Below are positions 1-8,525 of a DNA stretch of 44,586 nucleotides, in pieces (within the stretch, counting starts at the first letter, position 1; every line of letters starts with the position of its first letter). This DNA is from a virus, in IMG/VR virus record IMGVR_UViG_3300048930_000060, positions 1-44,586 of that record; one strand, 5' to 3'. The notes under the pieces were generated by a model. The model saw nothing but the letters and a program-made list of their open reading frames with translations. It searched no databases and was not told the DNA's origin. A program made the translations under genes and the position numbers.

Positions 1-115
1 GAATGGCCCGCCGCATAGATTGCGCTTGCGAGGCTTTCAAAATAGAACTCCGATACCGCCCACCGATCCGCGTTTGAGAGCAGATCAAACCATGCCGGTA
101 TTGTGCTCGTGTGCC
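1..115. repeat. Direct terminal repeat (left copy)
   Basis: The first 115 bases are identical to the last 115 bases of the window. The gene reading leftward off position 1 continues in frame from position 44471, so the repeat joins the ends of a circular or circularly permuted molecule. An exact repeat of this length inside a coding gene looks more like an assembly overlap than a physical terminal repeat, but the sequence alone cannot settle that. Confidence 0.95.
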
Positions 116-506
116 AAAAATTATTGCCCGCCAGCAGCACGTATATGTTGTACTTGCGAGCGGTTTTCAGGAAGTGCATCAGGTTGGTAAACGGCGTCGG
201 CAATGTGGCTAGTGACGCTATGCCGTCGCCCTCGATAAAGTCCCACAGCTCCATGTGCAAGCGAAAAACATTGGCGTTGCAAGCCTTGGCACCGGCTAAA
301 AAAGTGACGATATCGGCGCGCTCTGACTCCCCGCCCGACGCGAAATACTCCCGCATCCAGTCTTGGAATGACGGTTGCACACCGAATACCTTGAACGGTT
401 GGCCATTCCGCACTAAATCCTTGCCGCTTATAGTGATGCGCGGCAGGGGGAGAGCCAGCCTTTGACCGCCGTAGGTGACAGGCGAGCCGCCGACGGACAG
501 GATCAT
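1..506 (-). CDS. GH5-like (clan GH-A) glycoside hydrolase, N-terminal part (gene spans the circular junction)
   Basis: This is residues 1-169 of a 379-residue protein whose remainder is at 43838-44471. The ATG at 506 overlaps the stop of the upstream fibre gene as ATGA. After a short beta-rich lead, residues 33-43 read RNGQPFKVFGV, the usual opening of a GH5/GH-A TIM barrel. R82 lies in FRLHME at the end of an early barrel strand. The catalytic Glu residues are in the other part (E180, E301). The position among tail-fibre genes suggests a virion enzyme that cuts a host capsule or exopolysaccharide. Base use is clearly richer in GC and CG than the capsid and terminase genes, which suggests transfer. 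The family call rests on motifs I can see; substrate is unknown. Confidence 0.8.
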   Translation of the reverse strand, partial: MILSVGGSPVTYGGQRLALPLPRITISGKDLVRNGQPFKVFGVQPSFQDWMREYFASGGESERADIVTFLAGAKACNANVFRLHMELWDFIEGDGIASLATLPTPFTNLMHFLKTARKYNIYVLLAGNNFWHTSTIPAWFDLLSNADRWAVSEFYFESLASAIYAAGH

Positions 507-1696
507 ACGTCTAGTCCCACAAGCGGTGCGGCGTTCTCAATTTCACTGTAGTGATATGTTACGGTGATACTTGCGCCGGTTGTCCCGGCAGCCTTTTTGA
601 TCACCTCGGCCATGCTCAGGCGCGTCGACACAGCCATCGCCGTCACACCAGAGGCGTTGCGGGGTATGGTCGCCACCAAATCCCCGTTAATGTAAAAATA
701 AGCGGGCCGCAAGGTGTTATCTGTTGGGTGTGATACGACGAGTATCCTGAGTGTATAAATGCCCGCAATCGTCACCGGGATGCCGGTATCTACCCTGCGG
801 TAGTTTGCTGCCCCAGACGCGTTACTTATCCACACCGCGTGCCAGTTGGTGTCGCCTGTTTTAAACTCAAAAAACACGCCAAGGCCAGAACCTAAAACGG
901 CTATCTCAGGTGCGCTGTCGATAAACCCACATTGCAGCGTGTAGCCCTCACCGCCAGTAGGCAGAAGGCCGCCCATCGTGATCGTTTTGCGGTAGTCGAT
1001 ATCGTAAGAAACGGGGTTATACAGTATCGGGTATTCAAGGTGCTCAAGGCATCCTCTACCTGTGGTAGTTGTCCCTGCGGATACCGTCGCTGCGGCTACG
1101 TTTGTGAATGATTGTAAATTATAGACACCCGAATTTGTGCCGCTTCCATAGCACAGAAACGGCTCTAGCCCGCAGGCCACCCCAACCGAGCCATCAGGCG
1201 CGCTGAATGTCTTTGACAGTTTCGTGAAATTGGAAAAACTCTTGTTTACCGTCTTGCTATGCCCCAGCTGCGCCCTGATAGGGTTGCCCGCTATCTGCTG
1301 AACCGTCAGGCTCACCGGGTCGCCGCCTTGCGTGGTGGCGAACTTCTCCACGCCGGTGGGTGCAGTGCCGGGCGTCATGCCGTCCAGATCAGTGACAGCA
1401 TCTTTTATAACTTCAATGACTGTTTTGTTTAACGAGCTGTTATCTAATAGCGTTACACCATCTCCTGTGAAATCGAGGGTTTGTCTTTGAGGGAGAGCAC
1501 TACCTTCATCCGCAACTATGTGGCCGCCGCTGAGGCTAGGGTCAAACGGACGATTGATCCAAGTATCAGTGCTCTCTTCGTACTGAAGGGTATCCCCTTG
1601 TATTGGAGTTGTGATTGTGACATCTTGATGCTCACCCAATTCATGCGGAGTTACAGTGGTGTGTGGGTTGCCCCTCCCTTCAAAGAAACCTGTCAT
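503..1696 (-). CDS. Tail fibre / host-recognition protein, chimeric
   Basis: A 397-residue protein. Residues 1-60 carry a short repetitive fibre-type motif (HELGEHQDV, LQYEESTDTWINRP) typical of podovirus fibre N-termini that attach to the tail. Residues from about 105 on are beta-rich and glycine-rich and end in a segment resembling a lectin or glucanase jelly roll (GDTNWHAVWIS, YTLRILVVSH, YINGDLVATIP). The ATG overlaps the TAA of the adaptor gene (TAATG), and the stop overlaps the start of the glycosidase gene (ATGA), so the three genes are coupled. Base composition changes near 1380-1440: the N-terminal code looks like the neighbouring head genes, while the rest is GC-richer like the glycosidase. 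That fits replacement of the receptor-binding part. Family inferred; no enzymatic motif seen. Confidence 0.7.
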   Translation of the reverse strand: MTGFFEGRGNPHTTVTPHELGEHQDVTITTPIQGDTLQYEESTDTWINRPFDPSLSGGHIVADEGSALPQRQTLDFTGDGVTLLDNSSLNKTVIEVIKDAVTDLDGMTPGTAPTGVEKFATTQGGDPVSLTVQQIAGNPIRAQLGHSKTVNKSFSNFTKLSKTFSAPDGSVGVACGLEPFLCYGSGTNSGVYNLQSFTNVAAATVSAGTTTTGRGCLEHLEYPILYNPVSYDIDYRKTITMGGLLPTGGEGYTLQCGFIDSAPEIAVLGSGLGVFFEFKTGDTNWHAVWISNASGAANYRRVDTGIPVTIAGIYTLRILVVSHPTDNTLRPAYFYINGDLVATIPRNASGVTAMAVSTRLSMAEVIKKAAGTTGASITVTYHYSEIENAAPLVGLDV

Positions 1697-2334
1697 TATT
1701 TACGTCCTATGATTGAACCCGTAGGGGTGATTGCGAGGGTACTACCCGTCCACTGTGCCTTGTCTTCTACAGCCTGAAGGATATTCACTTCTTCTGTAAA
1801 CCTAGCTTTCCACAACTGACTCCCTTCTGTATCTCTGGAATAGTCTGACAACTCAGACAAAGCCCCATATATCAAAACTGTAGGAGCAAACTCACTAAAC
1901 CAGTTGGTAGGGTTTCCTTCATTCAATGGGGGGAGTGCTGCGTAGTAGTAAAGGGTGACTCTCTCCCCTACTTCCCCACTCCATGGAGCTAGCCGGAAGT
2001 ATTCCCCTGCTCTTCCGAATATCTTAGGAGTTCCATCACTGGTATCGTTGTAGTTAGCGAGGCTATCCACTTCGCTAATTGTCTTCCGGTCTAGGATGGT
2101 GGCAGTGTCTCCAGAGATGTATGAAACAGTCTTCATTTCAAGGAAGTCACCGGGAACCTCAAAGTATCCACCCTCGTTAATCTCAGCCTCGTAGAAGGTT
2201 TCTAACGGAGGGACACGCAAAGCCCAGTTAGCGCGAGAGAGAGCAGCTTCTAGGAATATCGAGATAGTGCTATCAGAGATGTTCTTCCTCTGACTCCACT
2301 CCTTCACTGCGCTAATGAGTTCGCTATATGTCAT
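1696..2334 (-). CDS. Head-tail adaptor (connector) protein
   Basis: A 212-residue protein placed after the major capsid gene and before the fibre genes. Its form, an N-terminal helical segment (MTYSELISAVKEW...), then YFEVPGDFLEMKTVSY, and a late LYYYAALPPL followed by FAPTVLIYGALSEL, is that of podovirus adaptor proteins (P22 gp4 / T7 gp11-like role) that sit under the portal ring. The start ATG overlaps the upstream stop (ATGA), with GGGAAG just upstream. A near-perfect AGTCTGA...TCAGACA dyad lies inside the gene at 1842-1859. The role is inferred from position and general sequence pattern, without a search. Confidence 0.65.
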   Translation of the reverse strand: MTYSELISAVKEWSQRKNISDSTISIFLEAALSRANWALRVPPLETFYEAEINEGGYFEVPGDFLEMKTVSYISGDTATILDRKTISEVDSLANYNDTSDGTPKIFGRAGEYFRLAPWSGEVGERVTLYYYAALPPLNEGNPTNWFSEFAPTVLIYGALSELSDYSRDTEGSQLWKARFTEEVNILQAVEDKAQWTGSTLAITPTGSIIGRK

Positions 2335-2630
2335 ATCTTCCCTTCATGTGTTCTAAACCCACACCACTCTCGGCTATTGAGTTTGGCCATAAACCGCTTA
2401 CGCATCTCTGGGTCTTTACCAATCTTACGGTAGTCAATCCCTTCATGGAGTATCCATGCATCCAGCACCGCTGTGGGTACTGAGGCATACTTTCTGCCAA
2501 ATGATAAGTCAGCGAGAGGATCATTCCTCTGCTCCCTAGCTTCTTTCAAGATAGCCCCGCAGTCTTGGCTAGTCTTGAATACAAGCTGCTCGTTACTGAA
2601 GTCTTTAATAATATCTAATTTCTTATCCAC
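2331..2630 (-). CDS. Conserved hypothetical head-region protein
   Basis: A 99-residue soluble protein between the major capsid and adaptor genes. It begins with GTG at 2630 with a good AAGGA Shine-Dalgarno six bases upstream, and its stop overlaps the adaptor start (ATGA). It has no membrane segment or metal motif. The middle (FGRKYASVPTAVLDAWILHEGIDYRKIGKDPEMRKRFMAKLN, read as adjacent stretches) is mostly helical and charged. Small proteins in this slot are common in podoviruses with this head gene order. A structural or assembly role is likely from position only; I do not recognise the family. Confidence 0.75.
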   Translation of the reverse strand: MDKKLDIIKDFSNEQLVFKTSQDCGAILKEAREQRNDPLADLSFGRKYASVPTAVLDAWILHEGIDYRKIGKDPEMRKRFMAKLNSREWCGFRTHEGKI

Positions 2631-2684
2631 GGTAATTCCTTTAAAAAGGTGGGAAGGGGATCACTCCCCCTCCCGAAGCCCGAC

Positions 2685-3665
2685 TTAGGTCAGGTCGTAG
2701 ATAGCACCGCTAGCTGCTTCTTGTTTGGACGTAAGAGTCCACTCAACAATCATCTGCTTGCTTTCATTATCACCAGTGACCGCCAAATCCTTGGTCATGA
2801 ACGGACGATAGTAGGAGATTTCCCACATTTCCGTGTCAAGCACAAAGACGCTATCCTGAGTCATATAACGGTTGGGTACGATAGACAACACACCGTAGTC
2901 AGATTCGTAAAAGTCAACCGCGCTAACAATGCGCTTGCCTTTCAGGTCTTGATCTACAATGCTATCTGCCCTACCAACGAAGCTGTTCGTGATGACACGC
3001 TTCTGGACAGTGTTAGCCATAATCGTATCCGGGTTACCGCCTTCCAGATAGATTTCGTCAATGATACCAGTGAGCATACTTTCGGTGAAAGCACGGTCAG
3101 TACCAGCAAGGGTCATTGCGGCCCAAGAAGCACCACCCGGATCAACCACCTTAACAGACGGAGTACCAGTTGCGGATACATTCACGTTAGATGACAGCCA
3201 GCCTTTCAGCGTAGCAGCACCACGAGCGGTAGGAGAACCACCAGAGTTACCAGTACCAGCAGCCGGGATTCGGTTTACGGCTACACAAGTGTATTCGATG
3301 TCCCGACGAAGTTCCAAGCCTTTTTTAGCTTCTTGGTATGCCATTTCAACACCACGACCAGCGTTGTCTGCCACCAAGTCAGAGCCAGAGATGGTGAGTG
3401 CCTTCTGGTTGATCTGACAGATGTTGTACAGACGGACGGTGGGGTCTAGTTGGGTGATTACAGCGTTTGCGCCTTCTGCCACTTTCGAGTCAGACGGAGA
3501 AGCCAGTGTATCTTTCTGCCATTCGTGTCGAATGCCTTTAGCGGAGCCGCTGCCAATATTGCTTACGAACGGGGTATCGGTAGGCGCGATGTTGTAGATG
3601 ACATCTGCCAAGTCTTCACGAATACCTACAGCACGGTAGGTATCAAACGTAGTTGTTGCACTCAT
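2685..3665 (-). CDS. Major capsid protein (DUF5309 / SU10-type)
   Basis: A 326-residue protein following the scaffold gene. The N-terminal pattern (TFDTYRAVGIREDLADVI, then IAPTDTPFVSNIG and HEWQKDTL) is the signature of the DUF5309 'SU10 major head protein' group of HK97-fold capsid proteins. It continues with AEGANAVITQLDPTVRLYN and ends with a typical VEWTLTSKQEAASGAIYDL. The ATG has a clear AAAGGAAA upstream. It should form the icosahedral shell on the scaffold encoded just upstream. Composition matches the other head genes. The family call rests on recognised sequence motifs and gene order. Confidence 0.88.
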   Translation of the reverse strand: MSATTTFDTYRAVGIREDLADVIYNIAPTDTPFVSNIGSGSAKGIRHEWQKDTLASPSDSKVAEGANAVITQLDPTVRLYNICQINQKALTISGSDLVADNAGRGVEMAYQEAKKGLELRRDIEYTCVAVNRIPAAGTGNSGGSPTARGAATLKGWLSSNVNVSATGTPSVKVVDPGGASWAAMTLAGTDRAFTESMLTGIIDEIYLEGGNPDTIMANTVQKRVITNSFVGRADSIVDQDLKGKRIVSAVDFYESDYGVLSIVPNRYMTQDSVFVLDTEMWEISYYRPFMTKDLAVTGDNESKQMIVEWTLTSKQEAASGAIYDLT

Positions 3666-3677
3666 TATAATTTCCTT

Positions 3678-4724
3678 TTATTTAGGTTTTATGATTTCTC
3701 TGCTATTCCGCATTTCCCACATCAGGGAAGCGGCATCTTTTAGTGAACCGGATTTACGGAGAGCTGCACTCTTTTCGGTATAAATCTGAGCTTTGGCTTT
3801 TGCCTGTAAAGAACCTTTAGGAGCTACCCCTTTCACCTTCACCCTCTTGCGTACAGCAGGGGTGGTGGTCTTTTTGGTAATCCCTTGTTTGGCTTTTACC
3901 ATCTCGTCATATTTCATAGCCTTGTCGAGTACAACTAAGTCCAGAGCATTGTTGACTCCACCCATTTGCTCGTCTGTATAACCAACGGTCTTGCCGTAGT
4001 TGAACAGTGCAGCCTTATGTGCTTCAGCCTTTTCGGAGTCTCGCCAGTCTGGAAATCTCTGCATCGCTTCCTTCCGTTGCAGTTCCAGATATTGACTCAT
4101 CTCCTGTGCCTGTACTTGTTGATTGTACTCATACGCTTGCTGGGCTTGTTGCTGCAACTGTTGCTGCCTCTGCCTCACATCGTTGAGTTCAATCTGCTTC
4201 TGCACGTAGCCAACTGGGTCTGTTAGTTTCAAACTTTCCCAATCTACCACCTCAAACTTCTTCAAGTCCCGGTTCAAAAGCTCATTAGCGAGCTGGGCCT
4301 GTTGTAAGTATTGAGTTTGCAGTTGCTCTAGCTTAGCTGCTTTCGCTTCGTATTCCTTACGCTGCTCTGCTAGTGCTTGAGTCTTCTTTGTGTAGTCTTT
4401 CTGACGTTGATATCCACTCTGAAGTTCATCAAGGCTTACTTCAATCTCTTCACCATCTACTTTGATGGCATAGTATTCAAGTGCCTCTTCCTCTTCAGAA
4501 GATTCTTCATCTTCATACTCACCTTCTTCCTCGTCTGGAGCAAGTTCCTCCTGCTCCTCACCTTCCAGCTCTTCACCTTCCAGTGGTTCCGCAGTATCTT
4601 CCGGTTCTTCTACAAGAGGTGCTGATTGCTCAGGCTCTTTGAGAAGTCTAGATACAGCAAATTCAATTGATGTAGTGTTATCACCCTGTAATGGGTTGGT
4701 GCCTAATATTGCTTCATGTGCCAT
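3678..4724 (-). CDS. Capsid scaffolding protein
   Basis: About 348 residues, placed between portal and capsid genes as scaffolds usually are. Roughly residues 30-85 are extremely acidic (runs of Glu/Asp). Residues 110-220 are Gln/Lys/Glu-rich with strong coiled-coil character (QRKDYTKKTQALAEQRKEYE, then LEQLQTQYLQQAQL). The C-terminus is basic, as expected for the capsid-binding helix-loop-helix of P22-type scaffolds. I chose ATG 4724 over the TTG one codon earlier because GGGGA lies at good spacing. It overlaps the upstream gene by 11 bases. Confidence 0.82.
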   Translation of the reverse strand: MAHEAILGTNPLQGDNTTSIEFAVSRLLKEPEQSAPLVEEPEDTAEPLEGEELEGEEQEELAPDEEEGEYEDEESSEEEEALEYYAIKVDGEEIEVSLDELQSGYQRQKDYTKKTQALAEQRKEYEAKAAKLEQLQTQYLQQAQLANELLNRDLKKFEVVDWESLKLTDPVGYVQKQIELNDVRQRQQQLQQQAQQAYEYNQQVQAQEMSQYLELQRKEAMQRFPDWRDSEKAEAHKAALFNYGKTVGYTDEQMGGVNNALDLVVLDKAMKYDEMVKAKQGITKKTTTPAVRKRVKVKGVAPKGSLQAKAKAQIYTEKSAALRKSGSLKDAASLMWEMRNSREIIKPK

Positions 4725-4956
4725 CAAATTTCCCCTTCATTGCGAGTTCATATTGACCGTTAGTAACGATCTGTTCGAGTATAGTCTTGAAGCGTTTAGC
4801 TCCTTGTAACGTATACCATAGTTCCTCTCGCACGAGGGTGTCTTTAGTGTCCATCCATTGGTCAATTAGTGCTGATTCAATGATGTTTAAAGACTCTTGT
4901 AAGAGAGGGTTAGCCAGTAATTTACTGGCTGCTTGCCCTTCTTCGATGATTGTCAT
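4714..4956 (-). CDS. Hypothetical protein between portal and scaffold
   Basis: An 80-residue acidic, largely helical protein (for example LNIIESALIDQWMDTKDTL and EELWYTLQGAKRFKTILEQI). It starts at the base next to the portal stop and overlaps the scaffold start by 11 bases, so translation is coupled to both. Small proteins with this WMDTKD...GAKRFKTIL pattern are familiar in the same slot in podovirus head operons. It has no transmembrane or metal-binding motif. A role in head assembly is suggested only by position. Confidence 0.75.
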   Translation of the reverse strand: MTIIEEGQAASKLLANPLLQESLNIIESALIDQWMDTKDTLVREELWYTLQGAKRFKTILEQIVTNGQYELAMKGKFDGT

Positions 4957-6912
4957 TTATTTCCCTTGTTGTATACCTACCGGACGCTTCTGGCTATCTT
5001 CTAGTGTCACTTCCGCAGCATCTATCTTCTTCTGCCACAGGAACTTCTCACCTTCCAGATCAAGCTTGGCTTTCTTCTCTTGCCCCATGATCTCCACTTC
5101 CTGTGCTCTTGCCTGAGCTATGATCTGCTCCGGTGAGGGCTGATCTTCTGGCGGCTGGACAGTGGCAGGGTTCTGGATGAACTTAGTGGGGTTGGGGTAG
5201 CCACTGTTCTTGATAAACTCACTAGCCAAGTGGAACACATTCTCCGGGCCAATCAGATAGCCGTAAGGAGAGGCTCCAATCGTCTGGAGGAGTTGGCTGA
5301 TTTGACTCAGATGGAATAGTTGCTGGTCTTTATTCCCATTGCCAATACCCACAGTGACGTGTACATCATAACGCTCAACCCACTCACGGGGATTGACGAG
5401 GGCATAACGACCAGAGATAGGTACTAGGTCAGGTGTAGTCTGGTGCTCACGGATGAGATTGTACATCTCAATGAACAACTCCTTCACGCCAGTCTCAGCG
5501 AAGTTACGCGCTATAAGTAGTATCTTCCCTTGAGCAGCAGTCATCACTTGGTTAACAGCAGCAGCCGTTTGATGGGAACTCAAAGCCGACTGATCCAACC
5601 CAGCCGTCATACGGGACACGCCAGTACGGTTCTCTTTGATAAGGTCGAGTTGATCCAAGACGGGGATAGTGAACTGGGACAGGTCAGGGGTATCCAACCT
5701 ACCTACAGCGTTGGGCATCTTCTGCCGTACAATGCCACCAATTCGGTTGTCAATCAAGTCTTGAAGGTTTACTTGTCCTTCTACTGCTGTATATCGTCCA
5801 GAGTTTTGCAATGCCAAGTTGTCCAGCATCTGCCTGAACACTGTGCTTCTGATCTCTTGTACATCCCGTACAAGGTCAGCCACTGCAATCCCTGTAAACT
5901 TGTGAGGCATCATGATGGGGCTAAGAGAGATTAGCGGCACTCTGTCCACTTCTTCCCACTCTACACACTCATTCCCTATCAAGGTGGAATAAATAAGTTT
6001 GACACGCTTGTCTTCGGGGCAATAGAGACGAGTCCACGAGTAGGCTACTTGTATCTCTCTCTCGTTCTGGTTGAAACCATACGACCAGTCACTCTCGTCT
6101 GGGGACTGGAATCTAGCGTCAGCTACGCCATTAGATGAAAAATAGGAGGAAGAAGCCCCGTCAATAACATCTTCTTCATACCCTTCTTCCAGCAACTCAC
6201 CACGAGTCTTTGAAGTGACGTGAGATACGAACGGAGTGCTCTGGAGACACGTACTCCTCTCTTTAATCCTAAACTCTTCAGATGGGATGGGGGTGATAAC
6301 CGGGCGTCCACGCTTGCGTTCGATCTTGACCCGGCAGTCCCAGTATTTAACACCTTCGATTTCATACTCTTCGTAGCTTTCGATTTCATACTGTGCCCCA
6401 ATGAACATCTCATCATCACTCTCTCCGTCCTTGAGGATGGTGTACTCTTGCTCAGTGAGCATAGCGAAGTCCCTAAACTGGACTTGCGTGGAGCTATCCC
6501 AGTCCACTTTGATGATGCCATTCTTCATCAGCAGAGCATCTTTAAACCAATCGTAGAGGATTTTATATCCATTACTACGGTTCATAAAGATGTGGTTGAT
6601 ATACTTACCTTCAATCTCCACTTGCTCCTCGTCAGCAGGGCCGATAGGATCAAACTCCACCACCATATCCCCGGAGGCGAATATCTTCATCAGTTCTGGT
6701 AGGATGCCTTCGACAGTCTCCATTACGTCACGGGTGACTACTTGGCTAAAGCCTGCTTCTTCATTCCCGAACTTAGCGCCATAGTAATAGTCGAGGTTGC
6801 TCTCCTGCTCGGAAGCAAGATCACTGCCCATCCATGACTCAGCAGAGCTAAGCTCTTTTGTCACGACAGAGGCAATATACTCCTCGTCTATTTTATGGTT
6901 GTCTGCTTTCAT
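4957..6912 (-). CDS. Portal protein (SU10/P22-like)
   Basis: A 651-residue protein immediately downstream of the large terminase gene. The motif series QVVTRDVMETVEGILPELM, FASGDMVVEFDPIG, then YINHIFMNRSNGY and ILYDWFKDALLMKNGIIKVDW is the recognisable core of podovirus portal proteins of the SU10/P22 type. A long C-terminal helical, Gln/Glu/Lys-rich tail (from about residue 600) would be the barrel. Twelve copies are expected to form the DNA channel that binds terminase and the adaptor. The gene begins with ATG at 6912. Length is in the family's usual range. Confidence 0.9.
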   Translation of the reverse strand: MKADNHKIDEEYIASVVTKELSSAESWMGSDLASEQESNLDYYYGAKFGNEEAGFSQVVTRDVMETVEGILPELMKIFASGDMVVEFDPIGPADEEQVEIEGKYINHIFMNRSNGYKILYDWFKDALLMKNGIIKVDWDSSTQVQFRDFAMLTEQEYTILKDGESDDEMFIGAQYEIESYEEYEIEGVKYWDCRVKIERKRGRPVITPIPSEEFRIKERSTCLQSTPFVSHVTSKTRGELLEEGYEEDVIDGASSSYFSSNGVADARFQSPDESDWSYGFNQNEREIQVAYSWTRLYCPEDKRVKLIYSTLIGNECVEWEEVDRVPLISLSPIMMPHKFTGIAVADLVRDVQEIRSTVFRQMLDNLALQNSGRYTAVEGQVNLQDLIDNRIGGIVRQKMPNAVGRLDTPDLSQFTIPVLDQLDLIKENRTGVSRMTAGLDQSALSSHQTAAAVNQVMTAAQGKILLIARNFAETGVKELFIEMYNLIREHQTTPDLVPISGRYALVNPREWVERYDVHVTVGIGNGNKDQQLFHLSQISQLLQTIGASPYGYLIGPENVFHLASEFIKNSGYPNPTKFIQNPATVQPPEDQPSPEQIIAQARAQEVEIMGQEKKAKLDLEGEKFLWQKKIDAAEVTLEDSQKRPVGIQQGK

Positions 6913-6919
6913 TTAAGTC

Positions 6920-8419
6920 CTATATGGATGAATAGTTTCTAATGGGTAGGGATTCGTTAGCAGGGAAGCCATAACCCCCACTACTGCCATACCCAGCAAC
7001 ACCCCACTGCTTCACGGACATCACTGCGTAGCGGGTGGCTGACATAACATCGTCGTTCATTGGAACGATCTTCCCGTCTTTCCGGTGGTACTGCCTAAAC
7101 TCTTTGAACCAGTTCATCAGGTGGGGGAAGACCTTCAGTCTCCCTGTCTCCATCCGATGCAACATCTCCATTATTCCCGGCTCAATAGCTTGGTTGCCTT
7201 TTGCAGTATCTCCCGTAGTTTGCGGGTTAGTAAAAGGCAGTGGAAGAAGGTTGCATCCCTGATCCCTGTAATGTTGAGCCAGAGATATTCCGCTTCCTTT
7301 ATCGGTTTGAAGTCCGTCCCTCGGCCACACAATCGGGATGAAGGGGGGTCTGGATCGTATTGCTGCTGCGTGTTCAAGTGGAGTTTTCTGTCTCTCTGAG
7401 TATTCATCATATACGTATATCACATCCGCTTGTTGGTCATAGGCTATCCACGCTAGAGCTGTGGGGTGATCCCATCCAAAGTCTAGTCCAGCGATTCTGG
7501 GCCAGTTGGCGGGAATATCAAAGTAGTCCGATGTAATGTCTCCTTCAGAGATTGGAAATACAAGGCCAGAGCCAAAGACTGGAATACCCTTGCTACGAAG
7601 CTCTCGCTCGTGAGGAGGGTATTGACTAAGGAGCTGGTTCTTAACTTCTTCTGTGAGGTGTGGAGCGTCATCCCAAGATGCCTGTAGTAGAAACTGTCCG
7701 GGCTGTCTCTCGTGCATAAACTGATGCACTACTGGTGTAATCCCCTGCTCTGGTGTAAACGTCATAATAACGTCCCCACCTGTGGCCACTGTCCGTGTAA
7801 TACACTGTGTGTAGATGTTGCTGGGGGGCTGTTCGTCTAGCCAGATAAGGTCTACTGGCCTTCCGTAGAACTTCTCCTCCCCCATCTCGTAGGACTTAAA
7901 GCCTATCCTGCTCTGCCCTCTGGGTTCCCCCTTCTCGTTGTGCCACTGCACCATTACAGAGTCGTAGGAGTTGCCTGTGGCCCCTCTACGGCGGGTTCTA
8001 GCCCCTATCAGGTCACGAGGTACCATCCCTGTACCCCAGCTCTCTTCGTCCTCTGCAAGCCCAAATAGCTCTGTCTGGATGATGTCACGAGTGGTATCGT
8101 TACTTACCCCAGCAGCCCATGTATACGGGGGTTTCTTGAACTTCCTACCATCCCACCAATCAGGGTAGAGGCCGGTCATATGTACTGCGACAATATAAGC
8201 CCCTATCGTACTCTTCCCAATCTGGTTGGCACACATGGCAAGACACTGCCTACCATCCTTACTCCCCTTGATCAGCTTCCTCTGCCACTCATAAGGGGTG
8301 AACCACTGGAGTTTGTTATGCCGCCTTCTTTCCTCTTTCTCTTCCAGAAGCTTTATCAGTTCCACCTTCTCGGCTGGAGACAGTTCCTTCAGGATTGCTG
8401 GCTCGACTATCAAGTTCAC
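6920..8419 (-). CDS. terL: Terminase large subunit
   Basis: A 499-residue packaging motor. The ATPase Walker A is at residues 64-70 (ANQIGKS), and the Walker B with catalytic acid is VDLIWLDEQPP near residue 195. The nuclease domain starts at AGLDFGWDHPTALAW (near 311) with its metal-binding Asp, and MNDDVMSATRYAV near the C-terminus supplies another acidic cluster. It cuts and pumps DNA into the head through the portal encoded next. The apparent start is GTG 8419, but GAGGGG touches it, and TTG at 8413 is better spaced. Either way its 5' end overlaps the preceding small gene by about 100 bases in another frame. Confidence 0.93.
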   Translation of the reverse strand: MNLIVEPAILKELSPAEKVELIKLLEEKEERRRHNKLQWFTPYEWQRKLIKGSKDGRQCLAMCANQIGKSTIGAYIVAVHMTGLYPDWWDGRKFKKPPYTWAAGVSNDTTRDIIQTELFGLAEDEESWGTGMVPRDLIGARTRRRGATGNSYDSVMVQWHNEKGEPRGQSRIGFKSYEMGEEKFYGRPVDLIWLDEQPPSNIYTQCITRTVATGGDVIMTFTPEQGITPVVHQFMHERQPGQFLLQASWDDAPHLTEEVKNQLLSQYPPHERELRSKGIPVFGSGLVFPISEGDITSDYFDIPANWPRIAGLDFGWDHPTALAWIAYDQQADVIYVYDEYSERQKTPLEHAAAIRSRPPFIPIVWPRDGLQTDKGSGISLAQHYRDQGCNLLPLPFTNPQTTGDTAKGNQAIEPGIMEMLHRMETGRLKVFPHLMNWFKEFRQYHRKDGKIVPMNDDVMSATRYAVMSVKQWGVAGYGSSGGYGFPANESLPIRNYSSI

Positions 8420-8525
8420 CCCTCGCTATTAGCAACTGAGCTGTCAACTTGTTCACAAGTAGGTGCAGCTCTTCATTCTCTTCCTGTATTTGTATGAAGT
8501 TGGTGGAATTAAACGGCAATCTCAT
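8316..8525 (-). CDS. Hypothetical 69-aa coiled-coil protein overlapping terL
   Basis: Starts with ATG inside a TAATG overlap with the preceding gene, which supports real translation. Residues 8-40 (IQIQEENEELHLLVNKLTAQ onward) have strong heptad character. The C-terminal 30 residues are basic, polar and low in complexity. The last 104 bases lie over the start of the terminase gene in another frame, and that part may be constrained mainly by terL. No family recognised. Possibly a terminase- or portal-associated small protein, from position only. Confidence 0.55.
   Translation of the reverse strand: MRLPFNSTNFIQIQEENEELHLLVNKLTAQLLIARGELDSRASNPEGTVSSREGGTDKASGRERGKKAA

Noticed and set aside
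103-465. Plus-strand frame opposite the glycosidase gene
   Set aside because: Shadow of the minus-strand gene, without a ribosome site and with no protein-like pattern.
2324-2524. 66-codon minus-strand frame within the 2331-2630 gene
   Set aside because: Out-of-frame shadow; the 99-residue frame has the better start and the ATGA coupling.
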